In this document: piece by piece, positions 8,898-17,345 of the stretch
Numbering within the stretch: position 1 is the first letter of the stretch
Layout: each line of letters starts with the position of its first letter
From: Nonomuraea sp. NEAU-A123
GTDB lineage: Bacteria > Actinomycetota > Actinomycetes > Streptosporangiales > Streptosporangiaceae
Reading direction: 5' to 3'
DNA: 64,000 bases
Assembly: GCF_018603905.1 (NCBI RefSeq)
Contig: NZ_JAHFZZ010000039.1
Coordinates: 1 to 64,000 of the forward strand
Notes under the pieces: model-generated
What the model saw: only the letters and a program-made list of their open reading frames with translations
What the model was told of the DNA's origin: nothing
Databases searched by the model: none
Program-made: the position numbers and the translations under genes

Positions 8898-9920
8898 CTA
8901 GTGGTGTTGTTCCTCCATCGCCTCAGTGGTGACCGGCTGCAGCCAGAGCCAGCGGACGGCCTCACCCCCGAAGGCGAATCCTGATAAATCAGGCATGGCG
9001 GGTGGGTTGGCCACCATCACCACCCCCGAGTACTGCGGGCCCAACGGGAACGTGGCCGGCTCGTGATACCACTTGGCCGTGTGCCCGTGCCCCAGCCACG
9101 TGACCGAGTGCCACGGATACTGCGACAGCCACACGAGCAGCAGCGCCGCCTCGCGCGGATCCTCGCGGGTCGCCACGGCCAGCTCGATCCGGGCGTACGC
9201 GCCCGGCCGGTCGATCCACTGCTCCACAGTGGGCATCCGCTGGCAGCTCATCCCGACCGTCGACAGCACCGTGAACTCCCGATGCCCGTACGGCGGCCGC
9301 TCGCTGATGCCGATGGTCGGCAACCGCTCCCCGCTCGCGTCCCAGTAGCGGCCCGCGGGCCCGAGCGTCCGCTCCAGATGCCCCATGACGAACTCCTGGA
9401 ACGACGCCCAGGACCCACCCCCATAGCGCCACCGCCAGTAGGATCTGGCGTTGGAGATACGCGGCCGCAGCCCTTCGAGCGCCTCGGACAGCGCCCAGGC
9501 GAACGGCGTCTCGCCCACGGCGTCACGGGCGTAGCCGGGCATCCCCCTGCTCATGTCGGCCCACCCGGGGATGACCGCCAGCAGGTCGTCGTCCTCGTAC
9601 ACCGCGACCCCGTCGCCCTCCTCGAACCACAGCGCGGTGAGCTGCCCGAGCGGCCGGCGCCCGGCCGGGTGGGTGGTGTTGGCCCTGGGCATGAGCGGCG
9701 GCAGCCCGGAGTTGAGCCGGGCCAGATCGACGACCGGGGGTGCGGGACGGTGGTTGGCCAGCCACACGGCGCCGTGCACGGCGCCGTCGGGCGAGCACAG
9801 GTAAGCTACCGAGGCGTCCTCGTCCCGCTCGACCACGAGCGTTCGGCTGCCGTACGGGTTGCCGGCGGTGAGGACGACCTCGGTCTGCCCCTCGCCAGAC
9901 GCCGACCGGAAAATCGCCAT
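8898..9920 (-). CDS. Suppressor-of-fused (SUFU) domain protein
   Basis: A 340-residue soluble protein with no signal or membrane segment. The C-terminal half (from about residue 175) resembles the bacterial SUFU fold: RIELAVATREDP, then LLLVWLSQYPW, a PLGPQYSGVVMVANPP segment and the closing WLWLQPVTTEAM, matching the family's 'PLxxxE' end. The N-terminal half is Trp/Gly-rich and not recognised. In bacteria SUFU proteins are often immunity proteins of polymorphic toxin systems, but no toxin gene lies beside it here. It interrupts the conserved cdsA-rlmN order on the opposite strand. The exact role is unknown. Confidence 0.6.
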   Translation of the reverse strand: MAIFRSASGEGQTEVVLTAGNPYGSRTLVVERDEDASVAYLCSPDGAVHGAVWLANHRPAPPVVDLARLNSGLPPLMPRANTTHPAGRRPLGQLTALWFEEGDGVAVYEDDDLLAVIPGWADMSRGMPGYARDAVGETPFAWALSEALEGLRPRISNARSYWRWRYGGGSWASFQEFVMGHLERTLGPAGRYWDASGERLPTIGISERPPYGHREFTVLSTVGMSCQRMPTVEQWIDRPGAYARIELAVATREDPREAALLLVWLSQYPWHSVTWLGHGHTAKWYHEPATFPLGPQYSGVVMVANPPAMPDLSGFAFGGEAVRWLWLQPVTTEAMEEQHH

Positions 9921-10052
9921 ACGAGATGCACTCTAGATCGGCCCCCAACCTCATGCGAGGGCTACCGGCACCGGGAGCTCCCTCATGGAATGTCACTTGG
10001 GAGCCGAGCGTTCACTACCCTGGTCGGTAACCACCCAAGCAAAGGCAGAAAC

Positions 10053-11153
10053 GTGTCCCAGCAGCCAGGTCAGCTCACCTTCGTCGCGCCGCGCAGGGCC
10101 AAGCCGGCTCGGCACCTGGCGGACCTGTCCATGGCTGACCGGCGCGCCGCGGTGGCCGAGCTCGGCGAGAAGGCGTTCCGCGCCGACCAGCTCTCCCGCC
10201 ATTACTTCGAGCGCCTGAACGCCGACGTGCACGCTATGACCGACCTGCCCGCGGCGGCCCGCGACAAGCTGTCGGTGCTGCTGCCGTCGCTGCTCACCCC
10301 GGTCAAGGAGCTGACCACCGACGGCGGCACCACCCGTAAGACGCTGTGGCGGCTCTTCGACGGCGCGCTGGTCGAGTCGGTGCTCATGCGTTATCCCGAC
10401 CGAGTGACGATGTGTGTGTCATCGCAGGCCGGCTGTGGCATGAACTGCCCGTTCTGCGCGACGGGCCAGGCCGGGCTGACCCGCAACATGTCCACCGCCG
10501 AGATCGTCGAGCAGGTGGTCTCCGGCGCCCGCGCGCTGGCGGCGGGCGACGTGCCCGGCGGTCCGGGCCGGGTGAACAACGTGGTCTTCATGGGCATGGG
10601 CGAGCCGCTGGCCAACTACAAGCAGGTCATCGGGGCCGTGCGCCGCATGGTGGAGCCCGCCCCGCACGGTCTCGGCATCTCGGCGCGCGGCGTCACGGTC
10701 TCCACGGTCGGCCTGGTGCCCGCCATCGCCAAGCTCGCCGACGAGGGCCTGCCGGTGACGCTCGCGCTGTCCCTGCACGCGCCCGACGACGAGCTGCGCG
10801 ACACGCTGGTGCCGATCAACACGCGCTGGAAGGTGTCGGAGGTGCTCGACGCCGCCTGGGCGTACGCGGCCAAGACGAAGCGGCGGGTCTCGATCGAGTA
10901 CGCGCTGATCAAGGACATCAACGACCAGGAGTGGCGGGCCGACCTGCTCGGCAAGCTCGTACGCAACAAGCTGGTGCACGTCAACCTGATCCCGCTCAAC
11001 CCGACGCCCGGCTCCAAGTGGACCGCCTCCCGGCCGGAGGACGAGCGGGCGTTTGTGCGCCGCCTCGAGTTCCACGGCGTGCCGGTGACCGTCCGTGACA
11101 CCCGCGGCCGCGAGATCGACGGCGCCTGCGGCCAGCTCGCCGCCGCCGAGTAG
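10053..11153 (+). CDS. rlmN: Dual-specificity rRNA/tRNA adenine C2-methyltransferase
   Basis: 366 residues from GTG 10053 (AAAGG six bases upstream). A radical-SAM enzyme that methylates C2 of A2503 in 23S rRNA and A37 in some tRNAs. The [4Fe-4S] motif C-GMN-C-PF-C lies near residues 129-136, preceded by SSQAGCGMNCPFCATGQ. Further family motifs are NNVVFMGMGEPLANY, the RGVTVSTVGLVP segment, LALSLHAPDDELR and LIPLNPTPG. The second catalytic cysteine is near the C-terminus in EIDGACGQL. A far longer open frame upstream runs antisense through the SUFU gene and is not used. Confidence 0.96.
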   Translation: MSQQPGQLTFVAPRRAKPARHLADLSMADRRAAVAELGEKAFRADQLSRHYFERLNADVHAMTDLPAAARDKLSVLLPSLLTPVKELTTDGGTTRKTLWRLFDGALVESVLMRYPDRVTMCVSSQAGCGMNCPFCATGQAGLTRNMSTAEIVEQVVSGARALAAGDVPGGPGRVNNVVFMGMGEPLANYKQVIGAVRRMVEPAPHGLGISARGVTVSTVGLVPAIAKLADEGLPVTLALSLHAPDDELRDTLVPINTRWKVSEVLDAAWAYAAKTKRRVSIEYALIKDINDQEWRADLLGKLVRNKLVHVNLIPLNPTPGSKWTASRPEDERAFVRRLEFHGVPVTVRDTRGREIDGACGQLAAAE

Positions 11154-11154
11154 C

Positions 11155-11856
11155 TCAGGTAGAGCGGACGAACCCCTCGATCAGGTCCGCGATCATCCCG
11201 GCGCCCCGGCTGTTCAGGTGGACGGTGTCGGTGGTCAGCAGCAGGCCGCGGCTCTTGGAGATCGCGTCGAAGCGGCGCCCGAGAAAGAAGTGCTGCATCG
11301 CGGCGGTAGGCGCCAGCAGGCTGTCCGCCCGGTAGTGGACGCGCGGTGTGTGGTCCGCCTTCTCCAGGTACGCAACCATCTGCTCGTTGAGCGGAAGGTA
11401 GGTCACGAACTGCTCGGCCGCGACCTTGCGCACGATCTCCCCGAACTCCGAGGTCCGCCGCAGCGCCACGGAGTCGAGGTCCTCGCCGAGCACCGGCGGG
11501 GAGAGCAGCGCGATCCGCGCCCGCGTCTCGTCCTTGAGCCGGGTGGTGATGGCCGCGAGGTTCGCCGCGTACCTGTCGGAGTTCGGGTCTTCGGCGAGCT
11601 TCCACCGGTCGCGTAGCTTCTGGGCGGTCTGCTCGCCGAGCGTGGCGGTGGCGTCGTTGGTGCCGATGAGCACGGTGATCACGTCGGGGTCCTGGTCGAT
11701 GACCTCGGAGAGCCGGTCGAGCACATGTGCGGAGACGTCGTAGTTGACGCCCGCGTTGATCATCGTGCTGTCCGGCAGCCTGGACTCCAGCAGCTTCACA
11801 TAGTTTCCGCTGACCTGACCACGCGTGATGCTGTCGCCTACACAGATCACCTTCAT
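11155..11856 (-). CDS. SGNH/GDSL-family hydrolase
   Basis: A 233-residue protein with all the SGNH blocks: GDSIT near the N-terminus (catalytic Ser), the glycine block, IGTNDA (Asn) and DTVHLNSRG near the C-terminus (Asp and His). There is no signal peptide, so it is probably a cytosolic esterase or lipase of unknown substrate. Its stop codon is one base from the end of convergent rlmN. GAGGAG precedes the ATG. A TetR-operator-like palindrome (11872-11897) lies 16 bases upstream of the start codon. Confidence 0.85.
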   Translation of the reverse strand: MKVICVGDSITRGQVSGNYVKLLESRLPDSTMINAGVNYDVSAHVLDRLSEVIDQDPDVITVLIGTNDATATLGEQTAQKLRDRWKLAEDPNSDRYAANLAAITTRLKDETRARIALLSPPVLGEDLDSVALRRTSEFGEIVRKVAAEQFVTYLPLNEQMVAYLEKADHTPRVHYRADSLLAPTAAMQHFFLGRRFDAISKSRGLLLTTDTVHLNSRGAGMIADLIEGFVRST

Positions 11857-11871
11857 AACGCCTGCTCCTCA

Positions 11872-11897
11872 TAGGTGGGTGAGTACTCACTAACCTA
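11872..11897. promoter_or_regulatory. 26-bp TetR-type palindrome upstream of the SGNH gene
   Basis: A perfect 12-bp core GTGAGTACTCAC (11879-11890) is flanked by symmetric TAGGT (11872-11876) and ACCTA (11893-11897). Only the two bases next to the core on each side break the dyad. The GTGAGT/ACTCAC half-sites are typical of TetR-family operators. No TetR gene is nearby. Confidence 0.6.
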
Positions 11898-11938
11898 GTG
11901 GCTCAAAGAGAAGCGTGTGACGTTCCCTGAGAGTCCTT

Positions 11939-12610
11939 TCAGGGTCTGGTACGGCGCAGCCACGCGTAGCAGGCCAGGCCGAGCAGGCACCACGTCAGCG
12001 AGATGGCCGCGAGTTCGGGCAGCCGGGCCGTCAGCTCGGCGGAGTTCGCGGACTTCATCCAGGAGACGAGCGGGATCGTGAGCCAGTACAAGGGCGAGGC
12101 GCTGAGCACCAGCATGGCCAGGAAGCCCAGCAGCAGAGCGATGATGGAGATCGCGGGGGAGCGCAGGATCACCCGGCTGGTGAGCGCGCCGAACACGACG
12201 CCGGCCAGCGCGGCGATGCCGGACAACGCCAGGATGGCGGCGAACTCCCCGGGCGCCGGGGCGGCGCTGACGCCGAGCGCCAGCCCCCAGCCCAGGGTCA
12301 GCGCGACCAGCACCAGCGACGTCACGAGCGCCGCGAGCAGGCCCGCGCCCAGCTCGCGCAGCCAGCCGCCCACGCTGATCTCCGACAGGGCCCGCTGCTG
12401 GTCGGGCTCGGTGTCGAGCAGACTCCTGCTGGACCAGGCCAGGATCGGGATCGCCAGCACCACGGCGTCCGTGAGGACGGAGGTCTCGGCGCCCTTGGGC
12501 GCGCGGCTGCCGTAGACGATCGCGACCAGCACGAGCATGAACAGCAGCGCCTGGTAGACGCGGTGAGACCGGATGTAGGCGGCGACGCGGAACACGGTCA
12601 ACGCGATCAT
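11939..12610 (-). CDS. ABC-2-type transporter membrane protein (putative)
   Basis: A 223-residue protein with about six hydrophobic segments and no recognisable enzymatic motif. It starts at an ATG overlapping the stop of the upstream ATPase gene by four bases, so the two are translationally coupled and likely form one exporter. Residues 60-85 (SSRSLLDTEPDQQRAL) form a cytoplasmic loop, a feature of ABC-2 permeases. The substrate is unknown. It was assigned mainly from context and topology. Confidence 0.6.
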   Translation of the reverse strand: MIALTVFRVAAYIRSHRVYQALLFMLVLVAIVYGSRAPKGAETSVLTDAVVLAIPILAWSSRSLLDTEPDQQRALSEISVGGWLRELGAGLLAALVTSLVLVALTLGWGLALGVSAAPAPGEFAAILALSGIAALAGVVFGALTSRVILRSPAISIIALLLGFLAMLVLSASPLYWLTIPLVSWMKSANSAELTARLPELAAISLTWCLLGLACYAWLRRTRP

Positions 12611-13320
12611 GGCTGCTCCTCGGTGACGATGTCGTGCACCCGGTAGCCCTCGTCACGCATCCTGGCGATGAACGACCGGACCTCGTCCGCCGGCAGATCC
12701 ACGCGTACGGTCGCCCGCTGCCCGACCGTACCCTCCTTGACCCTGCCGTCCACCACGGTCCAGTGCCTGATGGAGGGAAGATGACGCAGGCCGCCCTGGT
12801 GGTCGCTGACCACCACGATGGCGCCGCCCTCCGAGAGTTCGGTGACGATGGACGGGAGCGCCTCGCGGGTGTCGGCGTCGAGTCCCGCGAACGGCTCGTC
12901 CAGGATGAGCAGGCCGGGGTCGCACATCAGCGCCTGGGTCAGCCCGACCTTGTGGGCACTGCCTTTCGATAACTCGCCCAACCGCAGCCCGAGCAGGTGG
13001 GCCATGCCGAGGCGCTCCGCCCAGGGCTCCCAGCGCGCGCCGCCGCGTACGCGGGACATGTGGCGCAGATAGCTGGTGACCGTGAAGGGCTGCTCCATCG
13101 GGAAGCGGTCGGGGGCGAAGCCGACCACGGCCGGGCGCTCGGTGATCGTGCCCGACGACGGCTGGGTGAGCCCGGCCAGCAGGCGGAGCAGCGTGGACTT
13201 GCCCGCACCGTTGACGCCGGCGACCTCGATCACGTCACCGGGATCGAGGTGCGCGTCCACGTCCTTCATGACGGAAGGGTCACGTCTTCGATAACGGAAA
13301 GAGACCTTTGACAATCGCAT
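12607..13320 (-). CDS. ABC transporter ATP-binding protein
   Basis: About 237 residues from the ATG at 13320, which begins MRLSKVSFRYRR, the usual start of an ABC domain. The upstream open extension is non-homologous. Walker A is GVNGAGKST, the signature is degenerate (LSKGSAHKV instead of LSGGQ), Walker B is LLILDEPFAGLD, and the switch His lies in VVSDHQ. A TATACC hexamer sits about 13 bases upstream of the ATG, suggesting a very short leader. It pairs with the downstream membrane protein. The C-terminal 45 residues (VRVDLPADEV...) look like a small regulatory or ACT-like tail. Confidence 0.85.
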   Translation of the reverse strand: MRLSKVSFRYRRRDPSVMKDVDAHLDPGDVIEVAGVNGAGKSTLLRLLAGLTQPSSGTITERPAVVGFAPDRFPMEQPFTVTSYLRHMSRVRGGARWEPWAERLGMAHLLGLRLGELSKGSAHKVGLTQALMCDPGLLILDEPFAGLDADTREALPSIVTELSEGGAIVVVSDHQGGLRHLPSIRHWTVVDGRVKEGTVGQRATVRVDLPADEVRSFIARMRDEGYRVHDIVTEEQP

Positions 13321-13349
13321 GGTGCGGTAACGGTATATCTCAATGCGTC

Positions 13350-13379
13350 TTGGCGGGATAAAGAGCCCCACAATATGAG
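13350..13379 (+). promoter_or_regulatory. Candidate sigma-70-type promoter for the DivIVA-repeat gene
   Basis: TTGGCG (13350-13355) and TATGAG (13374-13379) are separated by 18 bp and sit about 30 bp upstream of the start codon. The spacing fits a vegetative promoter. The -10 match is moderate. Confidence 0.35.
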
Positions 13380-13409
13380 TAGCCCCAGCACACCGCAGAA
13401 GGAGTGAGC

Positions 13410-13958
13410 TTGAATCGCTTTCCACGCGTCATGGGCATGCGTTCAGGCTATGACCCGGTCGAGGTCGACGCCCTGATCGGGCGCATCGAGGCGACGCTGG
13501 GCAGGGGACCGCGCGAATTAGAGCAGGTCACGGCCGACGATGTGCGCAGGGCGACGTTCCGGGCCAAACGCGGCGGCTATCAGGAGACCGCGGTGGACTT
13601 CGCGTTGGAGGCGTTCGTGGTGGCGCTGGAGACGCGGGCCAAGAGCCCCGTACGGCTGGCCATGACCGAGCCGACCGGCGAGATGCTGCGCGAGGAGTGG
13701 TTCGAGACGCAGGCGGCGCGGGTGGAGCGGGTGGCCTTCCGGCCCGGGCGGATGGGCACGGGCTACAACGAGGACGAGATCGACGCCTTCCTGGACCGGA
13801 TCGTGGCCACGCTGCGCGGCACCACCGACTACCCGGTGACGGCCAAGAACGTCCGCGAGGCGAAGTTCTCGACCGTGCTGCTGCGGCCCGGCTACCTGAT
13901 CGCGGACGTCGACTCGTTCCTGGCGGGCATCGCCGACGTCCTGGAACAGCGCTCCTGA
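13410..13958 (+). CDS. DivIVA-domain repeat protein
   Basis: About 182 residues. TTG 13410 is preferred because AAGGAG (13399-13404) lies five bases upstream. GTG 13404 overlaps that site. The protein is built of four similar units, each with a Gly-Tyr (or GGY) turn, an acidic-Val-Asp pattern and a short helix. They are SGYDPVEVDALIGRIEATL, GGYQETAVDFALEAFVVAL, TGYNEDEIDAFLDRIVATL and PGYLIADVDSFLAGIADVL. This matches the small DivIVA/DivI1A repeat family of actinobacteria (family knowledge), which lacks the long coiled coil of Wag31. A role in polar growth or division is possible but unproven. Confidence 0.75.
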   Translation: MNRFPRVMGMRSGYDPVEVDALIGRIEATLGRGPRELEQVTADDVRRATFRAKRGGYQETAVDFALEAFVVALETRAKSPVRLAMTEPTGEMLREEWFETQAARVERVAFRPGRMGTGYNEDEIDAFLDRIVATLRGTTDYPVTAKNVREAKFSTVLLRPGYLIADVDSFLAGIADVLEQRS

Positions 13959-13959
13959 C

Positions 13960-14613
13960 TCAACGGGCGGCCTTCTCCACGACGGACAGCAGCCCGCCCA
14001 GGTCGGGCAGCACCTCGTGCAGGATCGACGGGTCCTTCGGCCGTTCGGCCTGCCGGTTGATCCAGACCCGGCTGATGCCCAGCCGGTGCGCCGGCTCCAT
14101 GTCGTGCATGTAGCTCTGCGCCACATGCACCCACGGGTCGGGCGCGTGCACCCGCCTGAACCGGTCGAAGTGCGCGTCGGCCGGCTTGTAGGCGCCCACG
14201 TCCTCGGAGGTCACCACCGCGTCGAACGGCACCGGCAGCCGCCGCTGCGTCTCGGCGATGAGGTCCCGGTCGCAGTTGGTGAGCAGCGCCAGGTGCCAGC
14301 CGGCCACCCGCAGCGCCGACAGCTCCGCGCCCACCTCGGGGAAGACCGGCCAGTACGGGATCGTGGCGGCCAGCACCGAGACGTCCTCATCGCCCAGCGC
14401 CACGCCCTCCTGAGCGCACGCCCGGCGCAGCGACTCCGCCATCACCTGGCGGTAGCGCAGGCCGGGTGACTCCTCCTGGACCACGGCTTCGTGCCGGATG
14501 TAGGCCGCCAGCAGCCGCGCTCCCTGACCGGGAGCCACCAGGTCGGCGCTGGTGGAGATGCCGTGCCGCCAGTCGACGAGCGTGCCGAAACAGTCGAACG
14601 TTACCCATTTCAT
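13960..14613 (-). CDS. HAD-superfamily hydrolase, haloacid dehalogenase type II-like
   Basis: About 217 residues from the ATG at 14613 (MKWVTFDCFGTLVDW). An ATG four codons earlier is an alternative, because the GGGAGG here is very close to 14613. HAD motif I is FDCFGTLVDW with the nucleophilic Asp, motif II is ALLTNCDRD, the motif III Lys is in GAYKPADAHF, and the motif IV region is VAQSYMHDMEPAHRLG. The architecture matches L-2-haloacid dehalogenases. Phosphatase activity on a small metabolite is equally possible. It is convergent with the DivIVA gene, one base apart, and lies just upstream of nothing in the iol operon, which ends 39 bp away on the same strand. Confidence 0.8.
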   Translation of the reverse strand: MKWVTFDCFGTLVDWRHGISTSADLVAPGQGARLLAAYIRHEAVVQEESPGLRYRQVMAESLRRACAQEGVALGDEDVSVLAATIPYWPVFPEVGAELSALRVAGWHLALLTNCDRDLIAETQRRLPVPFDAVVTSEDVGAYKPADAHFDRFRRVHAPDPWVHVAQSYMHDMEPAHRLGISRVWINRQAERPKDPSILHEVLPDLGGLLSVVEKAAR

Positions 14614-14652
14614 GCCTCCCATCATGGGGCATGGCGATCTCCGGCCACCTGG

Positions 14653-16509
14653 TCAGCCGGGCGTGATGTGCGGCTTCTGGGCGCTCTTGTCGGACTCGTA
14701 CGAAGCGCGGAGCGCCCGGCCTTCCGGCACGGCGGAGACCTCGGCGACCGGGACGTCCCACCACGCCTCCGAGGACGGGCTGTCCAGCAGGGGGTCGGCA
14801 CGGACGTAGACGACGGTCGTCTCCTCGGCCGCGCGGGCGGCCTCCAGCGCCTTGCGGAAGTCGGTCAGCGTGTCGGGCCGCAGCACCGTGGCGCCGAGGC
14901 TGGCCGCGTTCGCGGCGAGGTCCACCGGCAGGCCGGCGCCGTCGTAGCGGCCGGAGCCCCGGTAGGCGTACGAGGTGCCGAGCCGTTCGGCGCCCACGCT
15001 CGTAGAGAGGCGGCCGATCGAGGCGAAGCCGGAGTTGTCCACCAGCACCACGATCAGCTTGACGCCCTCGGCGACGGCCGTGACCAGCTCCTGGGCCATC
15101 ATCAGGTAGGAGCCGTCACCCACCATGACGAAGACCTCACGGTCGGGGACGGCCATCTTGACGCCCAGCCCGCCGGCGATCTCGTAGCCCATGCAGGAGT
15201 AGCCGTACTCCACGTGATAACTGCCGGGACCGCTCGGCCGCCAGAGCTTGTGCAGGTCGCCGGGCATCGAACCGGCCGCGCAGACCACCACGCCGTCGTC
15301 GCCGGCCGCTGCGTTGACCGCGCCGATCACGGCCGACTGCGGGATCGGCCGGCCGTCCAGCGCGTACGCCTCGTCGACCACCGCGTCCCAGGCGGCCGAC
15401 AGCTCGGCGGCGCGCGAGCGGTAGGACTCCGTGGTGCTCCAGCCCGCGCAGGCCCCGGCCAGCTCGGTCAGGCCCTCGCGGGCGTCGGCCACCACCTGGA
15501 GCCCCGAGAGCTTGGCCGCGTCGAAGCCGGTGATGTTCAGGTTGACGAACCGCGTCTCGGCCGCGAAGAGCGAGCGGGAGGCCGTGGTGAAGTCGCTGTA
15601 GCGGGTGCCGACGCCGATGATCAGGTCGGCCTCGCGGGCCAGCGCGTTGGCTGCGGTGGTGCCGGTCGTGCCGACCGCGCCCATCGCGAGCGGATGCCCG
15701 TACGGCAGCGCGCCCTTGCCCGCCTGCGTCTCGGCGACCGGGATGCCGTACGTCTCGGCGAAGGCCCGCAGCTCGGCCGTGGCCTCGCTGTAGATCACCC
15801 CGCCACCGGCGATGATCAGCGGCCGGCTCGCGGACTTGATCAGCTCGGCCGCCCGCGTCAGGGCCGCCCGCTCGGGGCGTGGTCGCGGCACGTGCCAGAG
15901 GCGGCGTTCGAACAGCTCGTCCGGCCAGTCGTACGCCTCGGCCTGGACGTCCTGGGGCAGCGCCAGCGTCACCGCGCCCGTGTCGGCCGGGTCGGTGAGC
16001 ACCCGCATGGCGGCCAGCAGCGCCGAGGGGAGCTGTTCGGCCCGGTTGATCCGGTCCCAGTAGCGCGACACCGGCTTGAAGCAGTCGTTGACCGAGATGT
16101 CATAGGAGCGGGGGTCTTCGAGCTCCTGGAGCACCGGATTGGCGACCCGGGTGGAGAACACGTCGCCGGGCAGCAGCAGCACGGGCAGGCGGTTGATCGT
16201 CGCGCCGGCCGCGCCGGTGATCATGTTGGTGGCGCCGGGCCCGATCGAGGTGGTGCAGGCCAGGGTGGACAGCCGGTTGCTGGCCCGCGCGTAGGCGGCG
16301 GCCGTGTGCACCATCGCCTGCTCGTTGCGGCTCAGGCGGTAGGGCAGGTCCTCGGTCGAGGTGGCCAGCGCCTGGCCGAGCCCGGCCACGTTGCCGTGGC
16401 CGAAGATGCCGAAGCAGCCGCCGAACAGCCGGTGCTCGACCCCGTCGCGCTCGCTCCACTGCCGGGCCAGGAAACGCACCACGGCCTGCGCCACGGTCAA
16501 GCGGGTCAT
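14653..16509 (-). CDS. iolD: 3D-(3,5/4)-trihydroxycyclohexane-1,2-dione hydrolase
   Basis: A 618-residue ThDP-dependent enzyme of the acetolactate synthase fold that opens the ring in myo-inositol catabolism, yielding 5-deoxy-glucuronate. The N-terminus MTRLTVAQAVVRFLARQ, the ThDP Glu in SRNEQAMVH, and FGIFGHGNVAGLGQAL are characteristic. The ThDP/Mg motif is VMVGDGSYLMMAQELVTA through LVDNSGFASI. FKPVSRYWDRI is also IolD-like. Its ATG overlaps the iolB stop (ATGA), so it is the last gene of the coupled iolC-aldolase-iolB-iolD operon. Confidence 0.95.
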   Translation of the reverse strand: MTRLTVAQAVVRFLARQWSERDGVEHRLFGGCFGIFGHGNVAGLGQALATSTEDLPYRLSRNEQAMVHTAAAYARASNRLSTLACTTSIGPGATNMITGAAGATINRLPVLLLPGDVFSTRVANPVLQELEDPRSYDISVNDCFKPVSRYWDRINRAEQLPSALLAAMRVLTDPADTGAVTLALPQDVQAEAYDWPDELFERRLWHVPRPRPERAALTRAAELIKSASRPLIIAGGGVIYSEATAELRAFAETYGIPVAETQAGKGALPYGHPLAMGAVGTTGTTAANALAREADLIIGVGTRYSDFTTASRSLFAAETRFVNLNITGFDAAKLSGLQVVADAREGLTELAGACAGWSTTESYRSRAAELSAAWDAVVDEAYALDGRPIPQSAVIGAVNAAAGDDGVVVCAAGSMPGDLHKLWRPSGPGSYHVEYGYSCMGYEIAGGLGVKMAVPDREVFVMVGDGSYLMMAQELVTAVAEGVKLIVVLVDNSGFASIGRLSTSVGAERLGTSYAYRGSGRYDGAGLPVDLAANAASLGATVLRPDTLTDFRKALEAARAAEETTVVYVRADPLLDSPSSEAWWDVPVAEVSAVPEGRALRASYESDKSAQKPHITPG

Positions 16510-17345
16510 GAAGTCCTCCCGAAGGGCAGTCTCGGGTCGATGTCCTGGCCTTCCCAGGAGGAGCGGATCCAGGCGTGCCGGGGGTCGTCGCAGAACGCCA
16601 TCGACCGCTCGTCGGCGGGACCGGCCAGGACGTTCAGGTAGTACAGGTCGTAGCCGGGCGCGGCCATCGACGGGCCGTGGTAGCCGTACGGCACCAGCAC
16701 CACGTCACCGGACGAGACCTCGGCCAGCGTGTCGATCTGGCCCCGCTCGGAGCTGTAGACGCGCTGGTAACCCAGGCCGTCGCCGGCCACCTCGAAGTAG
16801 TAGATCTCCTCGAGCACGGCCTCACCCTCATGGAGGGTGTCGTGCTTGTGCGGGGGATAGGAGGACCAGTTGCCGCCCGGCGTGAGCACCTCCACGGCCA
16901 CGAGCTTGTCGCACTCGAAGACGCCGGGGGCGCAGAAGTTGTTCACCTGGCGGCTGGCCTGGCCCGCGCCGCGGATCTCGACCGGCACCGCCGAGGCCGG
17001 GACGTACCGGGGAGCCAGTCGCCGGGTCGCCCGAGCGGACGGGAACGCGATCTGTCCCGATCCCTCCACCGTCACATCAGTAGAAATCGGGATATAGGCG
17101 AAATCGGAGGGGCTGGCGAACACCGACGCGCGGCCCGTCAGCTCGAACCGCTCGGCACCGCACGTCACCGTGCACGAGCCCGACAGCGGCAGGACCAGCA
17201 TCTCCTCCTCGCCGGTCGAGAAGGAGACCGGGTCGCCGCCGAGGTGGGCCACGCGCAGCCCCGAGTAGGTCCAGCCGGCCAAGGAGGGCGTGATCTCCAC
17301 CGACCACGGCCTGCTGGCGGCCTTGCCGTAGGGAAGGTAGGTCAT
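16506..17345 (-). CDS. iolB: 5-deoxy-glucuronate isomerase
   Basis: 279 residues from the ATG at 17345, which overlaps the stop of the upstream gene. A bicupin protein that converts 5-deoxy-glucuronate to 5-dehydro-2-deoxy-gluconate. Recognisable features are GLRVAHLGGDPVSFSTGEEE in the first cupin, then NWSSYPPHKHDT with metal-binding His residues, EEIYYFEV and VLVPYGYHGPSMAAPGYDLYYLNVLAG. The longer open frame reaching 17753 runs through the neighbouring gene in another frame and is rejected. It is coupled to iolD through an ATGA junction. Confidence 0.95.
   Translation of the reverse strand: MTYLPYGKAASRPWSVEITPSLAGWTYSGLRVAHLGGDPVSFSTGEEEMLVLPLSGSCTVTCGAERFELTGRASVFASPSDFAYIPISTDVTVEGSGQIAFPSARATRRLAPRYVPASAVPVEIRGAGQASRQVNNFCAPGVFECDKLVAVEVLTPGGNWSSYPPHKHDTLHEGEAVLEEIYYFEVAGDGLGYQRVYSSERGQIDTLAEVSSGDVVLVPYGYHGPSMAAPGYDLYYLNVLAGPADERSMAFCDDPRHAWIRSSWEGQDIDPRLPFGRTS

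Noticed and set aside
9063..10052. N-terminal extension of rlmN through the SUFU gene
   Set aside because: RlmN similarity begins at GTG 10053, and the extension is antisense to an independent gene.
14491..16641. 716-codon plus-strand open frame
   Set aside because: It is antisense to iolD and the HAD gene and has shadow composition. IolD on the other strand is unambiguous.
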